The notes below the pieces were generated by a model. It worked only from the letters and a program-made list of their open reading frames with translations, made no database searches and had not been told where the DNA came from. From Congregibacter litoralis KT71 (GTDB taxonomy: Bacteria > Pseudomonadota > Gammaproteobacteria > Pseudomonadales > Halieaceae), in contig NZ_CM002299.1 of NCBI RefSeq assembly GCF_000153125.2, positions 2,665,075 to 2,729,074 on the forward strand: a stretch of DNA of 64,000 nucleotides. Direction: 5' to 3'. This document shows positions 1 through 8,844 of this stretch, piece by piece (position 1 is the first letter of the stretch; every line of letters begins with the position of its first letter). A program made the translations under genes and the position numbers.

Positions 1-634
1 CCTCTGCTTCTACCAGATATTCCGCCACCGTAACCTCGTCCCGGGGATTTGCCGGCAGCAGCCGGTGGGTGAGGAGAAGCACAGCAATACCTATTACGGT
101 CACGCTGAGACCAATGGGCAGAAAATCAAAAAAGGCCAGGCCCTCGCCCGTAGCATCCTCGAGAAAGGAACTGACAATAAGATTGGTTGAGGTGCCAATC
201 AGCGTGGTGGTGCCGCCGAGCACCGCGGCGTAAGAAAGGGGCAGCAGCAGACGGCTGGGCAGATGGTGGTTATTCTCGCGAAGGGCGTTGGCCAGGGTCG
301 CCACCACCGCCGTGTTATTCACCAGCGCAGAAAACACGCTGGTTACCGCAGACACCCGGAGGAGTGAGCGCCGATATCCGCCGACAACCAAGCCTCGGGA
401 CAATCGTGACAACCAACTGAGTTTCTCGAGACCGACGGATACCAGGAGCAGGAGTACCAGTGTCACGAGCCCGATATTCGTTGCCTTGTCGAGCACCTCG
501 GGCGTGTCTACCAGACCCGCAAAGTACACCACGCCCATGGCACCCGAAAACAGCCAGGCCGGCGCATAGGATGTGAACACGAGCCCATAAAACAGACCCA
601 GGAAAATGGCGGCGATGAACAGCTGTTCAGGCAT
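1..634 (-). CDS. SLC13/DASS-type membrane permease, N-terminal part (runs off left edge)
   Basis: From an ATG at 634 the minus strand is open for 211 codons to the window edge, so this is the N-terminal third or half of a longer protein. It starts MPEQLFIAAIFLGLFYG and shows several hydrophobic segments. An asparagine pair in SALVNNTAVVATL and the stretch GGTTTLIGTSTNLIVSSFL match the substrate/sodium-binding signature of the divalent anion:Na+ symporter (SLC13, CitT/ArsB-like) superfamily. Family members move sulfate, dicarboxylates or citrate across the inner membrane; the substrate cannot be told from this part. The visible end, rich in charged residues after a TM helix, could lead into the TrkA-C domains some relatives carry, but that lies outside the window. 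Confidence 0.85.
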   Translation of the reverse strand, partial: MPEQLFIAAIFLGLFYGLVFTSYAPAWLFSGAMGVVYFAGLVDTPEVLDKATNIGLVTLVLLLLVSVGLEKLSWLSRLSRGLVVGGYRRSLLRVSAVTSVFSALVNNTAVVATLANALRENNHHLPSRLLLPLSYAAVLGGTTTLIGTSTNLIVSSFLEDATGEGLAFFDFLPIGLSVTVIGIAVLLLTHRLLPANPRDEVTVAEYLVEAE

Positions 635-897
635 AGACAATCAGTCTGGCTGTGAATATGCGAGCATACGCGTAGCCGGCCTTTGGCCTCAAGCATTCGC
701 CATGATTCCCTACGGATTGCCTGTGCTGCGTTATGCTTTACACTCTGCGCCCATTCGCTGGCGTTTTTGAAGGCGCACTCCCGGCGCTCGGGTACCGGAA
801 CAAGGGTGTGCATAGAAACAAAAACGAACGAACAGTGAAAGAACAACAAATAAAACGAACAGCCCGTAGCTTTGTTATCTAATGTGAGGAACTACCT

Positions 898-1269
898 ATG
901 ATCGGTTATGTCACCGTCGGCGTCAGCGATATGGATCGCGCCAAAAATTTTTACAGCGAATTGCTCAAAGATATGGGTGCCACCGTCACCGCGGATATGG
1001 ACCGTATCGCATTCATCGGTAAGAGCATGGCCGAACCCATGATCGCCGTCTGCCTGCCCTACGACGAGGAGCCCAATCATCCGGGCAACGGCAACATGGT
1101 AGCAATCACTGCGGGGAGCAAAGAGGCTGTCGACACCCTGTATGCCAAGGCCATCGAACTGGGCGCGACCTGCGACGGCGAACCCGGTCAGCGCATCCCC
1201 GATGTTTTCTACGGTGCCTACGTTAAGGATCTTGATGGCAACAAGCTGGCCTTCTTTGTCTTCGGTTAA
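898..1269 (+). CDS. VOC (glyoxalase/bleomycin-resistance fold) family protein
   Basis: A 123-residue single-domain protein, the usual size for a small VOC-superfamily member. The N-terminal MIGYVTVGVSDMDRAKNFYSE is the typical first beta-alpha unit, and DLDGNKLAFFVFG at the C-terminus is the usual last strand, with a DxDGN turn. VOC proteins bind a metal or a small hydrophobic ligand as dimers; the substrate is unknown here. The start is backed by GAGGA about 7 bases upstream of ATG 898. It is monocistronic: a perfect hairpin lies between its stop and the next gene. A glyoxalase I assignment is not supported because the metal-ligand pattern of GloA is not evident. Confidence 0.85.
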   Translation: MIGYVTVGVSDMDRAKNFYSELLKDMGATVTADMDRIAFIGKSMAEPMIAVCLPYDEEPNHPGNGNMVAITAGSKEAVDTLYAKAIELGATCDGEPGQRIPDVFYGAYVKDLDGNKLAFFVFG

Positions 1270-1338
1270 GTCTTCGGCCGAGCCGTTGGGTAAGGCTATG
1301 GTTGAGATCTTGGATCTTTCGCTAAAAGACGACCCGAT

Positions 1339-1362
1339 ACTGCGTCCCCCCGGGGACGCAGT
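1339..1362. other. Perfect stem-loop between VOC and methyltransferase genes
   Basis: ACTGCGTCCCC is followed after two bases by its exact reverse complement GGGGACGCAGT. There is no U-run on either strand, so it is not a standard intrinsic terminator. It could stabilise the VOC mRNA end or affect translation of the methyltransferase, whose start lies 17 bases downstream. Confidence 0.5.
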
Positions 1363-1378
1363 GACCGACCTATAAGCT

Positions 1379-2140
1379 ATGCAGTTTTTTAAGTCTCTCG
1401 AAGTCAGTCTGCGGAACTGGCGCAATCAGGTGATCTCGCCGATCAAGTATCGGGGAGACGCGGTTCACTGCCCGGTCTGTGACCACAGCTTCTCGCATTT
1501 TCTGCCTGCCGGTACGGGAGACCGGGCCCGCCCCGGCGCCGTATGTCCCCTCTGTCGTAGCCGGGAGAGAGATCGTCTGAGCTGGCTGTTTTTGCAAAAG
1601 CGCGAGAACGAACTTCTGCAAAAGCACATGCAGTTTCTTCACGTTGCGCCCGAGCCCCGTCTCAGCGAGTTTTTCTTCAGTGCTATCGGTGAGGGCTACA
1701 TCACCGCGGATCTCATGCGCAAAGATGTGATGGTTCGCATGGACGTGCAGGACATGCTCTACCCCAACGAAACCATGGATGCGATCTATTGCAATCACGT
1801 TTTTCAGGATGTCCCCGATGATAGAAAAGCCATCGCGGAGTGCTTCCGTGTGCTCCGCCCCGGCGGCTGGGCGGTGGTAAACGTGCCGCTATTCGCTGAA
1901 GCAACATCCGAAGCGAATACACCGGGCAATGTGCGCCCGACCTGGGATAAGCGTCCCGATGAGCATGTGCGGAATTACGGACCGGATTACCAGCAGCGCC
2001 TGGAAGACGCCGGATTCCTCACGGAGGTTTTCGCCCCTGAGGACCTGGAGCCCGATGCGGAAAAACGAAAGCACCTGGGCATTGACGGTCCCCGCACAGG
2101 CTATGTGCACTTTGTGCGAAAGCCCCCGGCGAGCACCTAA
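1379..2140 (+). CDS. Class I SAM-dependent methyltransferase with N-terminal zinc-ribbon-like cysteines
   Basis: 253 residues. Near residues 28-65 two CxxC pairs (CPVC and CPLC, the latter followed by RSRERDR) suggest a small metal-binding knuckle. The rest resembles a Methyltransf_11 Rossmann fold: DVQDMLYPNETMDAIYCNHV is the acidic loop and post-II region, and AIAECFRVLRPGGWAVVNVP is the conserved LRPGG turn. It probably methylates a small molecule or glycan; the target is unknown. No strong ribosome-binding site is seen ahead of ATG 1379. Cell-surface genes (sulfotransferase, O-antigen ligase) follow on the other strand, which hints at, but does not prove, a role in surface polysaccharide modification. 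Confidence 0.8.
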   Translation: MQFFKSLEVSLRNWRNQVISPIKYRGDAVHCPVCDHSFSHFLPAGTGDRARPGAVCPLCRSRERDRLSWLFLQKRENELLQKHMQFLHVAPEPRLSEFFFSAIGEGYITADLMRKDVMVRMDVQDMLYPNETMDAIYCNHVFQDVPDDRKAIAECFRVLRPGGWAVVNVPLFAEATSEANTPGNVRPTWDKRPDEHVRNYGPDYQQRLEDAGFLTEVFAPEDLEPDAEKRKHLGIDGPRTGYVHFVRKPPAST

Positions 2141-2214
2141 GTCGAGGGCGCCGAGGACATCGAGGGCTAAGAGGTGTCAAACAGCGCCGGCGAAGCCTTT
2201 CGCAGCACGCGACG

Positions 2215-2910
2215 TCAGCCGCTGAAGCGATAGTCCATCAAAGCAATCTCGCGGGAAAACAATTCGCCAATGCGCTCCCGACTTTTATCACTATAGTATT
2301 CCCGGTAATCCTTGCGCTCCACGGCAACGCCGGTTTTCTCCCGAGGCAGCGGTTCCGGCAGACGCAGCCCCAGACGGTCCCTCAACTCCTCCAAGGCAGG
2401 ACCCAGCTCGCGAAACTCAAATACGCGATCTACCAGGAGATTCTCTCCCTCGAAATAGAGTGCGGCATCCCGAGGTAGGCGGTGGGGCTTTTTCTCGATG
2501 TACTCTTCAAAGGGCGGCATGGTCCGGCCCTGCCCCTGTTGCTTCCACAGATAGTAGGAAACCGCTTTATCCCAGGGGTTTCGTTCAAAGCAAAAGGTGA
2601 AGTAACTCTCCCATATCGATGACCCCACGAGGGCCTTTATGCGCGACGCTGGCATGTGCTCATAGTAGAACTCTCCCAACAAAGGCGAATGCCGACCGAC
2701 AATTTTTCGCAGTAGTTTGATCTCGTTGTAGGCCGGTCCCAGCCTGGACGTAGGACCGTAATTGCGCGGGATTCCACTGGCGATATTGTCTTCCATGTGC
2801 GACACGATATCGTTGTCGCCACATTCACGCGCCAGAGCGACCTCCAGGGAACTACCCGCGGTCTTATGCGTTTTTACAAAAATAAAGCGATGTTGATGAC
2901 TGATGATCAC
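2215..2910 (-). CDS. Sulfotransferase family protein
   Basis: 231 residues. It begins MIISHQHRFIFVKTHKTAGSS; KTHKTAGSS is the 5'-phosphosulfate-binding loop of PAPS-dependent sulfotransferases (Sulfotransfer_2 type). FCFERNPWDKAVSYYLWK supplies the Arg/Ser of the 3'-phosphate-binding motif (RNPxDxxxS). It should transfer sulfate from PAPS to a hydroxyl or amino group, probably of a carbohydrate. Its start overlaps the stop of the upstream O-antigen ligase gene by 4 bases (ATGA), so the two are translationally coupled. This suggests the substrate is a lipopolysaccharide or exopolysaccharide sugar (inference). Confidence 0.85.
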   Translation of the reverse strand: MIISHQHRFIFVKTHKTAGSSLEVALARECGDNDIVSHMEDNIASGIPRNYGPTSRLGPAYNEIKLLRKIVGRHSPLLGEFYYEHMPASRIKALVGSSIWESYFTFCFERNPWDKAVSYYLWKQQGQGRTMPPFEEYIEKKPHRLPRDAALYFEGENLLVDRVFEFRELGPALEELRDRLGLRLPEPLPREKTGVAVERKDYREYYSDKSRERIGELFSREIALMDYRFSG

Positions 2911-4205
2911 GAATGCAGCTCCGCGATTGCCTGATCATTCTCCGGGGATCTTTTTTCACTCAGGGCCAGCAAAAACACGCCGATAAACAGCCAGAGCAAC
3001 AGCGCATGCCAGGAGGAGTACCAGGCCAGATGGGTATTCAGGGGAAAGAGGACGCCCACGAGAGCCACTCCATAGGGCAGTGCCCGCGAGCGCGCGTGGG
3101 CATCTCCCCGCTGCCATGCGGACCCGAGCAGGAACAGAAAAATCCCGTAGCCCATTAGTCCCACAACACCGGTCTCCGCCCAAAGCTCCAAAAGCAGCTG
3201 ATGCGCATGGGAGGCCTTTGCGCCCCCCGCCTCTCCCGCGGGTCGTGCCCAGCGATCGCCCTCTACGGCGAAATCCCGATAGGCGTAGCGAAACCCCCGG
3301 GGACCGACACCATTGATCCAGTGCGCTTCACCCATGGCCAGGGCCGTGCGCCAGATCGGCAGTCGCAACCCCGTGGCTTTGTTTACCGCTGTGTAGCTGG
3401 GCTCATCGAGGGCCGACACAATCACGACGCTGCGCTCCCGCACCCAGTCGCTGGACTGATAGGCAAAGGTCAGCGCAGCAATCCCAACAGCAAGGACCGC
3501 CACGACTTTCAGCAGTCCCAGCCGCCCGCGGAAAAAATAATAGATACCCAGCGCGGCCAATTCGACGCTCACGCTGATCCATGCGGCGCGTTTTCCCGAC
3601 AGCACAATGAGAATCAGCACCAGCAAAAGAAACCCCCCTACCACCACGGGCGGCCAGTGACGCAGCCCATAGACCAGTCCGACGGGGAGGAGAAACGCCA
3701 GAGCAACCCCGAACTTGATATTGTCGTCATCACCAAACAAACCGTTGATGTAGCCCTCGCCCACACCATAACCCAGCACATTGCTCCCCGTGGCAAACTG
3801 CCAGAGTCCGTCGACGCACCAGAGCGTCAGCAAAAGCGCGACGGCCAATCCCAGCGCACGGAGGAGTCCGTCCCGCTCCAGGGGCTCCTCGCTGTAGCAC
3901 TGGAACCAGCACAGCAGCGCCGCACAGGACATGGCGTAGCGCAATGTCCCCAAGGTTGTCAGAGAAGCCTTCTTCAGCGCAATGGCATCGGGAAGGGAGA
4001 TGAGCATGGGCACGGCAAAGGCCGCGATAAGAGCCAGGAGGAGGTTTCCGTGGCTGGCGCCGCACAGGCCTTTTGCCCGCAGCACCATAAGCAGGCCTGC
4101 GATTGCCAGCAGGCCCATGGGGATCTCAATCATGCGGCCAAAGGGCAGGAGCACCACCGCGAGCACCAAAAGCAGTGCGGGAAAAGGGAATCTAAGCCAA
4201 CTCAT
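2907..4205 (-). CDS. O-antigen ligase / Wzy-like polymerase family membrane protein
   Basis: 432 residues with about ten to twelve hydrophobic segments over the whole length. A long periplasmic loop around residues 270-330 contains LRLPIWRTALAMGEAHWINGVGPRGFRYAY, within the Wzy_C domain; the GVGPRGF turn and a downstream AHQLLLELWAETGVVGLMGY are typical of WaaL/Wzy ligases. The enzyme would join undecaprenyl-linked glycan to lipid A-core, or polymerise O-units, at the periplasmic face of the inner membrane. It overlaps the sulfotransferase gene by 4 bases. Ligase and polymerase cannot be separated by sequence alone. Confidence 0.85.
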   Translation of the reverse strand: MSWLRFPFPALLLVLAVVLLPFGRMIEIPMGLLAIAGLLMVLRAKGLCGASHGNLLLALIAAFAVPMLISLPDAIALKKASLTTLGTLRYAMSCAALLCWFQCYSEEPLERDGLLRALGLAVALLLTLWCVDGLWQFATGSNVLGYGVGEGYINGLFGDDDNIKFGVALAFLLPVGLVYGLRHWPPVVVGGFLLLVLILIVLSGKRAAWISVSVELAALGIYYFFRGRLGLLKVVAVLAVGIAALTFAYQSSDWVRERSVVIVSALDEPSYTAVNKATGLRLPIWRTALAMGEAHWINGVGPRGFRYAYRDFAVEGDRWARPAGEAGGAKASHAHQLLLELWAETGVVGLMGYGIFLFLLGSAWQRGDAHARSRALPYGVALVGVLFPLNTHLAWYSSWHALLLWLFIGVFLLALSEKRSPENDQAIAELHS

Positions 4206-4326
4206 GGAGCATTCCAGAACGACGCGCCGCTACTATGCGATGTCAGCGACCTGCAGTCAAAAAGAGTCTGGAGACAACAGAGACCTGCGGTAAACTGTGC
4301 CCCTTCACAGGGCTTGTTACTCAATC

Positions 4327-4944
4327 ATGCTTAAACTCAAGTATTCACGGCCGCTGTTTGTCGGCGGCACCCGCTACTGTTTTCAACACCCGGAACACGC
4401 CAATCGCTGTGTCAAAGTGCTGCGTCCTGACCGCACGGGTGCCGCGCGCAAGGTTCTGCGAAAAGACTTCAAGCGCCATCTGCCGGCGCGCTTTCTCGAT
4501 GACCAGCTCAAGGAAATCAAAGCCTATCGTGAGCTCCTGACCCGGGCCAGTGAGACCTTATGGCGTTACGTACCGCGCTACCACGGCACGGAAGAAACCG
4601 ATATGGGGGTGGGTATCGTCACGCAGCTCATGCGCAACGCCGACGGCAGCTGGCCCAAGAACCTTGAACAGCTTCTCGTAGACGGCATGACACCGGCACT
4701 GGAAGCGGGAATTGAGGAGTTTGTAACCGCGGTGGGGGAGCTGCGAATTCTGAGCCGCGACCTGTTGCCTCACAACATCGTCGCCGTAGAAGAAAATAAC
4801 GGCTACCGCGTGATGCTTGTCGACGGCATCGGCAACGCGGAGTTAATACCCCTCTCCACCTGGTCGGCATTTTTTGCCCGACGAAAAACCCAGCGCAAAA
4901 TCCGCCGTTTCCGACAGCGCTGTGAGCTACTGCTGCCCTCCTGA
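4327..4944 (+). CDS. YrbL-like (PhoP regulatory network) protein
   Basis: About 205 residues from ATG 4327 (MLKLKYSRPLFVGG). An in-frame GTG at 4297 would add ten residues, MPLHRACYSI, that do not resemble the family. It matches the PhoP_reg_network_YrbL family: CVKVLRPDR near the N-terminus, a central EETDMGVGIVTQLM, and a kinase-like RDLLPHNIVAVEE that recalls the catalytic loop of atypical protein kinases. The biochemical role of YrbL is not established. The gene is single and convergent with the hydrolase gene at 4969-5934; only 24 bases separate the stops. Confidence 0.8.
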   Translation: MLKLKYSRPLFVGGTRYCFQHPEHANRCVKVLRPDRTGAARKVLRKDFKRHLPARFLDDQLKEIKAYRELLTRASETLWRYVPRYHGTEETDMGVGIVTQLMRNADGSWPKNLEQLLVDGMTPALEAGIEEFVTAVGELRILSRDLLPHNIVAVEENNGYRVMLVDGIGNAELIPLSTWSAFFARRKTQRKIRRFRQRCELLLPS

Positions 4945-4968
4945 GGGTTTTCTCCTGATCAACTGCGC

Positions 4969-5934
4969 CTAAGGGGCTCCCCGGCAGTGAGCGTCCGACC
5001 AGCCTAGAATCTCGCGGGTGAGCTGAATCCGACTCCAGGAAAATGAATGATCGCCGCTGATCACCATAGCGGTGATATCGATGCCCCCAAGGGCCTCATA
5101 GGCCTCGACCACCGGTGTAAACATGGTTGCCACCGGCGTTACATCATCCTGTTCTCCGACAATCATCAACAAGGCTTTACCCTTGAGACCCGCGCCGAAA
5201 CCCGTGGTATCCCATACGGCTGCATCGACAAATGCCAACTCCTCCTCCAGGCGTTCCCCGGTAAACCCCTCGAGCATAAAGAGCTCATCGGCGTAGGCCT
5301 TGAGGCGTGAACTGGTCTCGCCGCCGCCACGTTTTACGTCGAGCTGCCAGAGCCCGAGATTTGCCGGCGACAGCGCAATAACGCAGCGTAAGTCCTCGTC
5401 CCGGGCACCGCTGGCGAGCGCCGCATAGCCGCCCAGGGAATGGCCGAGGATAGAAAGCGCTTCAGGATCCACGCGGAGGCGATCGGCATGCTTCTCGTTG
5501 CGAAGGTATTCGAGGACCGCAAGCACGTCCCGGGGCAACTGGCTGAAGCGGTACTCCCCCTCCGCGCCCCAGGCGCCGCGATAATGAAAATACAGGGTGT
5601 TGAAACCAAAGCGGCGCAGGGCCTGAGCAAGGTCGAGGTTGCGCTCGTTGCCCGGCAAACCGTGCAGAAACACTATCGTCGGATGGGGACCGGCACCGGC
5701 AGCGACATACAAATGCGCGGGCATGCGATGTCCACCACTTTCAATGCTGAGCTCTACGACCGAAGCGGGATAATCGACGTTATGGGACGGGTCCACAGAC
5801 AGGGCATCATCAATGGACTGCGCCGGCGCGAGACCGGAGACCAGGGCCAGGGCGACGAACACCCCAGCCAGCATTTTGGAATTTTTTAGATAAAAGCCGG
5901 GCACTATCACCCCTCCAATTCTTGAATAAGTCAT
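4969..5934 (-). CDS. Exported alpha/beta hydrolase
   Basis: 321 residues from ATG 5934. A signal-like hydrophobic stretch MLAGVFVALALVSGLAPAQS starts at residue 21, so ATG 5874 may be the real start. The core shows the alpha/beta-hydrolase order: oxyanion HG in PTIVFLHGLPGNERNLD, nucleophile Ser in SILGHSLGGYAALASG, acid in GEQDDVTP and a late His in VISGDHSFSW. This layout is close to dienelactone hydrolase/prolyl-oligopeptidase-type esterases. It probably acts in the periplasm on an ester or peptide; the substrate is unknown. A divergent HMG-CoA reductase gene starts 100 bases away. Confidence 0.8.
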   Translation of the reverse strand: MTYSRIGGVIVPGFYLKNSKMLAGVFVALALVSGLAPAQSIDDALSVDPSHNVDYPASVVELSIESGGHRMPAHLYVAAGAGPHPTIVFLHGLPGNERNLDLAQALRRFGFNTLYFHYRGAWGAEGEYRFSQLPRDVLAVLEYLRNEKHADRLRVDPEALSILGHSLGGYAALASGARDEDLRCVIALSPANLGLWQLDVKRGGGETSSRLKAYADELFMLEGFTGERLEEELAFVDAAVWDTTGFGAGLKGKALLMIVGEQDDVTPVATMFTPVVEAYEALGGIDITAMVISGDHSFSWSRIQLTREILGWSDAHCRGAP

Positions 5935-6034
5935 TCCCCGGAGCGCTCCCCAGGGATTGCCCCAGCACTTTTTGCGGTTTGACGAAAGCGCTGTGAAAAC
6001 GTAGTTTAGCCGCCTTTCTCACGGAGACACGACT

Positions 6035-7219
6035 ATGAGCAAATCCATCCCCAGAGACGGTGCCGACGATTACAGCCCGGAGATTATCGAGAAGCGCCAG
6101 CGTTTTATCGAGGAGACCACGGGGGCAACCCTGGATCACACCAAACAGTTTTCCTTTGACGCTCAGGAAATGGCCGGAAACATCGAAAACATGTTCGGCG
6201 TGGTGCAGGTGCCCATCGGCGTCGCCGGACCTTTGCTGGTAAACGGCGAGCACGCTCAGGGTGAGTTCTACGTGCCCATGGCCACGGTAGAAGGCACCAT
6301 GTTGGCCAGCTACAACCGGGGAATGAAAGTGATTCGCGAAGCGGGCGGTGTGATGACCACCGTCGTGGGTCAGGCCATGCAACGGGCGCCCTGCTTTGTT
6401 TTTCGCAACTCCCGCGACGCCCGGGACTTTGAGCAGTGGCTGGTAGAGAATTTCCCGAAAATCAAGGAAGTTGCCGAAAGCACCACCTCCGTGGGTAAGC
6501 TCGACGAGATCGAGCACTACTGCGCGCACAATTTCGTCTACACCCGCTTTGATTACAGCACCGGTGACGCAGCGGGCCAGAACATGACCAGCCGTGCAAC
6601 CTTTGTCGCCTGTGAGTGGATCCGCGAAAACTACCCGGCGCTGAAAAACTATCTGCTATCCGGTAACTTCGATACGGAAAAACGCACCTCCTCCGTTAAT
6701 CTTCTGAAAAACCGCGGTAAGCGAGTGACCGCAGAAATCACGATCCCCCGGGAAGTACTCGAGCGAAACCTGCGCATCACCCCGGAAGCCATGCACTACG
6801 GTCAGGGCATTACGACCATCGCGTCCTTTCTGACCAACAGCTCCAACAACGCGGCCCACCCGGCAAACGGACTCGCAGCGCTGTATCTGGCAACGGGACA
6901 GGATATCGCCAACATCGGCGAGTCTAATCAGTGCACGACCTACAACCGCGTCACCCGGGAAGGCGACTACCACTTCTCCATCACCCTGCCCTGTGTGATT
7001 GTTGCCAGCTATGGCGGCGGCACCAATCTCCCCACGCAGCGCGAATGCCTGAAGATGATGGACTGTCACGGTCAGGGTAAGGCCCTGAAACTGGCGGAAA
7101 TCGCAGCGGCACTGGTGGTCGCCGGCGAACTGTCTCTCGGTGCGGCGACGCGTGTCGATAAGAAGACCCGACAGAACGAATGGGTAGATGCTCACGAACG
7201 ACTGGGACGCAACCGCTGA
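6035..7219 (+). CDS. Hydroxymethylglutaryl-CoA reductase (class I-like)
   Basis: 394 residues, the size of a soluble catalytic domain. All four catalytic residues of class I HMG-CoA reductases can be placed: Glu86 in VEGTMLAS, Lys216 in NFDTEKRTSS, Asp290 in ATGQDIAN and His387 in DAHERLGRNR. The family motif YGGGTNLPTQ is at about 326-335, and VAGELSL at 362-368 is followed by an unusually divergent stretch before the catalytic His. The enzyme would interconvert HMG-CoA and mevalonate with NAD(P)H. GGAGA lies ahead of ATG 6035. No other mevalonate or leucine-degradation gene is adjacent. Most gammaproteobacteria make isoprenoids by the MEP route, so its role here is open. Confidence 0.88.
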   Translation: MSKSIPRDGADDYSPEIIEKRQRFIEETTGATLDHTKQFSFDAQEMAGNIENMFGVVQVPIGVAGPLLVNGEHAQGEFYVPMATVEGTMLASYNRGMKVIREAGGVMTTVVGQAMQRAPCFVFRNSRDARDFEQWLVENFPKIKEVAESTTSVGKLDEIEHYCAHNFVYTRFDYSTGDAAGQNMTSRATFVACEWIRENYPALKNYLLSGNFDTEKRTSSVNLLKNRGKRVTAEITIPREVLERNLRITPEAMHYGQGITTIASFLTNSSNNAAHPANGLAALYLATGQDIANIGESNQCTTYNRVTREGDYHFSITLPCVIVASYGGGTNLPTQRECLKMMDCHGQGKALKLAEIAAALVVAGELSLGAATRVDKKTRQNEWVDAHERLGRNR

Positions 7220-7275
7220 GGTCAAAGGTCAAAGATCAAAAACGCAGGAGGCGACCCGGCCCTCCTCGCTACTTT

Positions 7276-7293
7276 GGGGCGCCTCTGCGCCCC
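7276..7293. other. Perfect hairpin downstream of HMG-CoA reductase
   Basis: GGGGCGC, four bases, then GCGCCCC. No U-run follows, so it is at most a weak or Rho-assisted terminator for the reductase gene. Confidence 0.35.
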
Positions 7294-7357
7294 GAACTCT
7301 CATCCTTGAAACAGCCCCGGTGCAGTGACAGTATTGGGGTGTTAGGCGGGAGACCCT

Positions 7358-7807
7358 ATGGTTTTAATGACTCTTGGCATTGTTGCGCTTGTTGGCATTC
7401 TTGCGGTGGTTTTGCTCCGCCCCCGGGAGAAGCTGCCTCACGCCAATCGGCGTAAACAACCTCGGAGTACTCGCGCCGCTCACACCGCGCTCACGTCGGA
7501 CGGCAAGGCCCAGACAGCCAGGGGGCCCTATGCAGCGGTATCGGTCAAACCCTGTCCAAATTCCTGCGCCATCGCCTTTGAAACAGCCAACGTCCGCTAC
7601 CTCAGATCCGCCGCGCCCTCCCTGCCCCTGGAGGGCTGCAAGAGTCCCGACTGTCAGTGTAGTTTCAAGCATCATCAGGACCGGCGTAGCAACCGGGTCG
7701 AGGATCGGCGCATAGGCATTGGCCTGCAGACGGAGCTTTACGGGACTATGGGAGAGAAGAACCGTCGGGAAAAACCACGGGGGAGACGACAGGGCGATCG
7801 CCACTAG
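7358..7807 (+). CDS. Conserved small membrane-anchored protein of unknown function
   Basis: 149 residues with one N-terminal TM helix (MVLMTLGIVALVGILAVVLL). The conserved-looking part follows: YAAVSVKPCPNSCAIAFETA, then APSLPLEGC, a CKSPDCQC cysteine cluster and HHQDRRSNRVEDRR. This pattern (PCP, cysteine-rich centre, HHxDRR...DRR end) recurs in uncharacterised gammaproteobacterial proteins as I remember them, and favours this strand over a similar-length antisense frame. GGGAGA lies 5 bases before the ATG. The cysteines and histidines suggest metal binding, but no function is known. Confidence 0.7.
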   Translation: MVLMTLGIVALVGILAVVLLRPREKLPHANRRKQPRSTRAAHTALTSDGKAQTARGPYAAVSVKPCPNSCAIAFETANVRYLRSAAPSLPLEGCKSPDCQCSFKHHQDRRSNRVEDRRIGIGLQTELYGTMGEKNRREKPRGRRQGDRH

Positions 7808-7833
7808 GCTCTCGCCAAGAGGCTTACGCGGCG

Positions 7834-8769
7834 CTAATACCCGCGATCAAAGTCGATCACCCCTTGCAGAGGCTCACCCCGCTGATAGCGCTGCAGATTA
7901 TCCAGAAACACCCGCGCAATACTGGCGATGTCCGTCGGCGCAGCGGTGTGCGAGGTGATGAAAACACCGGGGGTTTTCCAGAGCGGATGATCATCGTCCA
8001 GGGGTTCCCTCTCGAAGACATCCAGCACCAGGGCTTTGAGCTGTCCTGAGGCTTTGGCACGCAATGCGGCATCAAGGTCCAGGGCGTTGGCGCGGCCGCC
8101 ATTGATCAAAAGGGCACCGGGTGCCAGGGCATCCAGTAAGTTCGCATCCACGAGCCCATCAGTGGCGGGGGTGTCCGGGAGAATCATAATGAGCACATCC
8201 AGATCGCGGGCAAAGCTCAGCCGCTCTGACGTTGCAAAACAGCGATCACAGCCCGCAACCGCCCGCCCATCACTGTTGAGTCCGCGTATTTCCTGAACAA
8301 AGGGTTGAAACGCCCGCGCTACCGCCACGCCGATGCTGCCGACACCGGCGATACCCACACGCAGCGCTGACAGACCGCGATCGATGCGCGGCTGCCAGGA
8401 CACGGCTTGGGCATGACTGAGAATGGAGCGCTCCAGAGCCAGCACCCAACCCAGGCAATACTCACTCATGCTGGCACCGAAGATGTCTTTCACGCCCGTA
8501 AGCTGGTAATCCCGCCGGGGAACGTCAAAGAAAGGCGTGACCCCCGCCCAGGTGGACTGCACCCAGCGAAGATGCGGCATTCTCTCCAGGAGCGGAGCCA
8601 GCACATCGGGAGCGCCCAGGGCGATTTCTGCACCCCGCCCCCAATCATCCAGGGCGTCGCTGTCCGCATAAAAACGCAGCGTGACGCCTTCGGGAATATG
8701 CGGCTTCAGCGCGCCGGCAAAAACCTCCTCAAGGGCATCGACACGACTACTGACAACGGCGACATGCAC
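7834..8769 (-). CDS. D-2-hydroxyacid dehydrogenase (glyoxylate/hydroxypyruvate reductase-like)
   Basis: 311 residues. It has the bipartite D-2-hydroxyacid dehydrogenase fold with the NAD(P) loop GVAGVGSIGVAVARAF-type motif (GxGxxG) near residue 145. The catalytic triad is visible: Arg in INGGRANALD, Glu in DVFEREPLDDDHPLW and His in VFITSHTAAPTD. The short N-terminal domain and the HTAAP ending resemble GhrA-type enzymes that reduce glyoxylate and hydroxypyruvate. Substrate choice cannot be settled by sequence. It is followed on the same strand by the dab/usp operon 75 bases upstream, but is probably transcribed separately. Confidence 0.85.
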   Translation of the reverse strand: MHVAVVSSRVDALEEVFAGALKPHIPEGVTLRFYADSDALDDWGRGAEIALGAPDVLAPLLERMPHLRWVQSTWAGVTPFFDVPRRDYQLTGVKDIFGASMSEYCLGWVLALERSILSHAQAVSWQPRIDRGLSALRVGIAGVGSIGVAVARAFQPFVQEIRGLNSDGRAVAGCDRCFATSERLSFARDLDVLIMILPDTPATDGLVDANLLDALAPGALLINGGRANALDLDAALRAKASGQLKALVLDVFEREPLDDDHPLWKTPGVFITSHTAAPTDIASIARVFLDNLQRYQRGEPLQGVIDFDRGY

Positions 8770-8844
8770 TACGCAGGCCTCTCAGATCCTCACAGGCGAT
8801 CAGTGTTGCACAGCCGAAGGGGATGTCCAGGGTCAGGTCGCCAC

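Noticed and set aside
1339-1362. Hairpin as intrinsic terminator of the VOC gene
   Set aside because: No U-run on either strand.
3201-4334. 377-codon open frame opposite the O-antigen ligase gene
   Set aside because: Composition is low-complexity and rich in Gln, His and Arg; the opposite strand has clear TM helices and Wzy_C motifs.
7364-7804. 146-codon frame opposite the small membrane-anchored protein
   Set aside because: The plus strand has a TM start, ribosome-binding site and a conserved Cys/His pattern; the minus frame has none.
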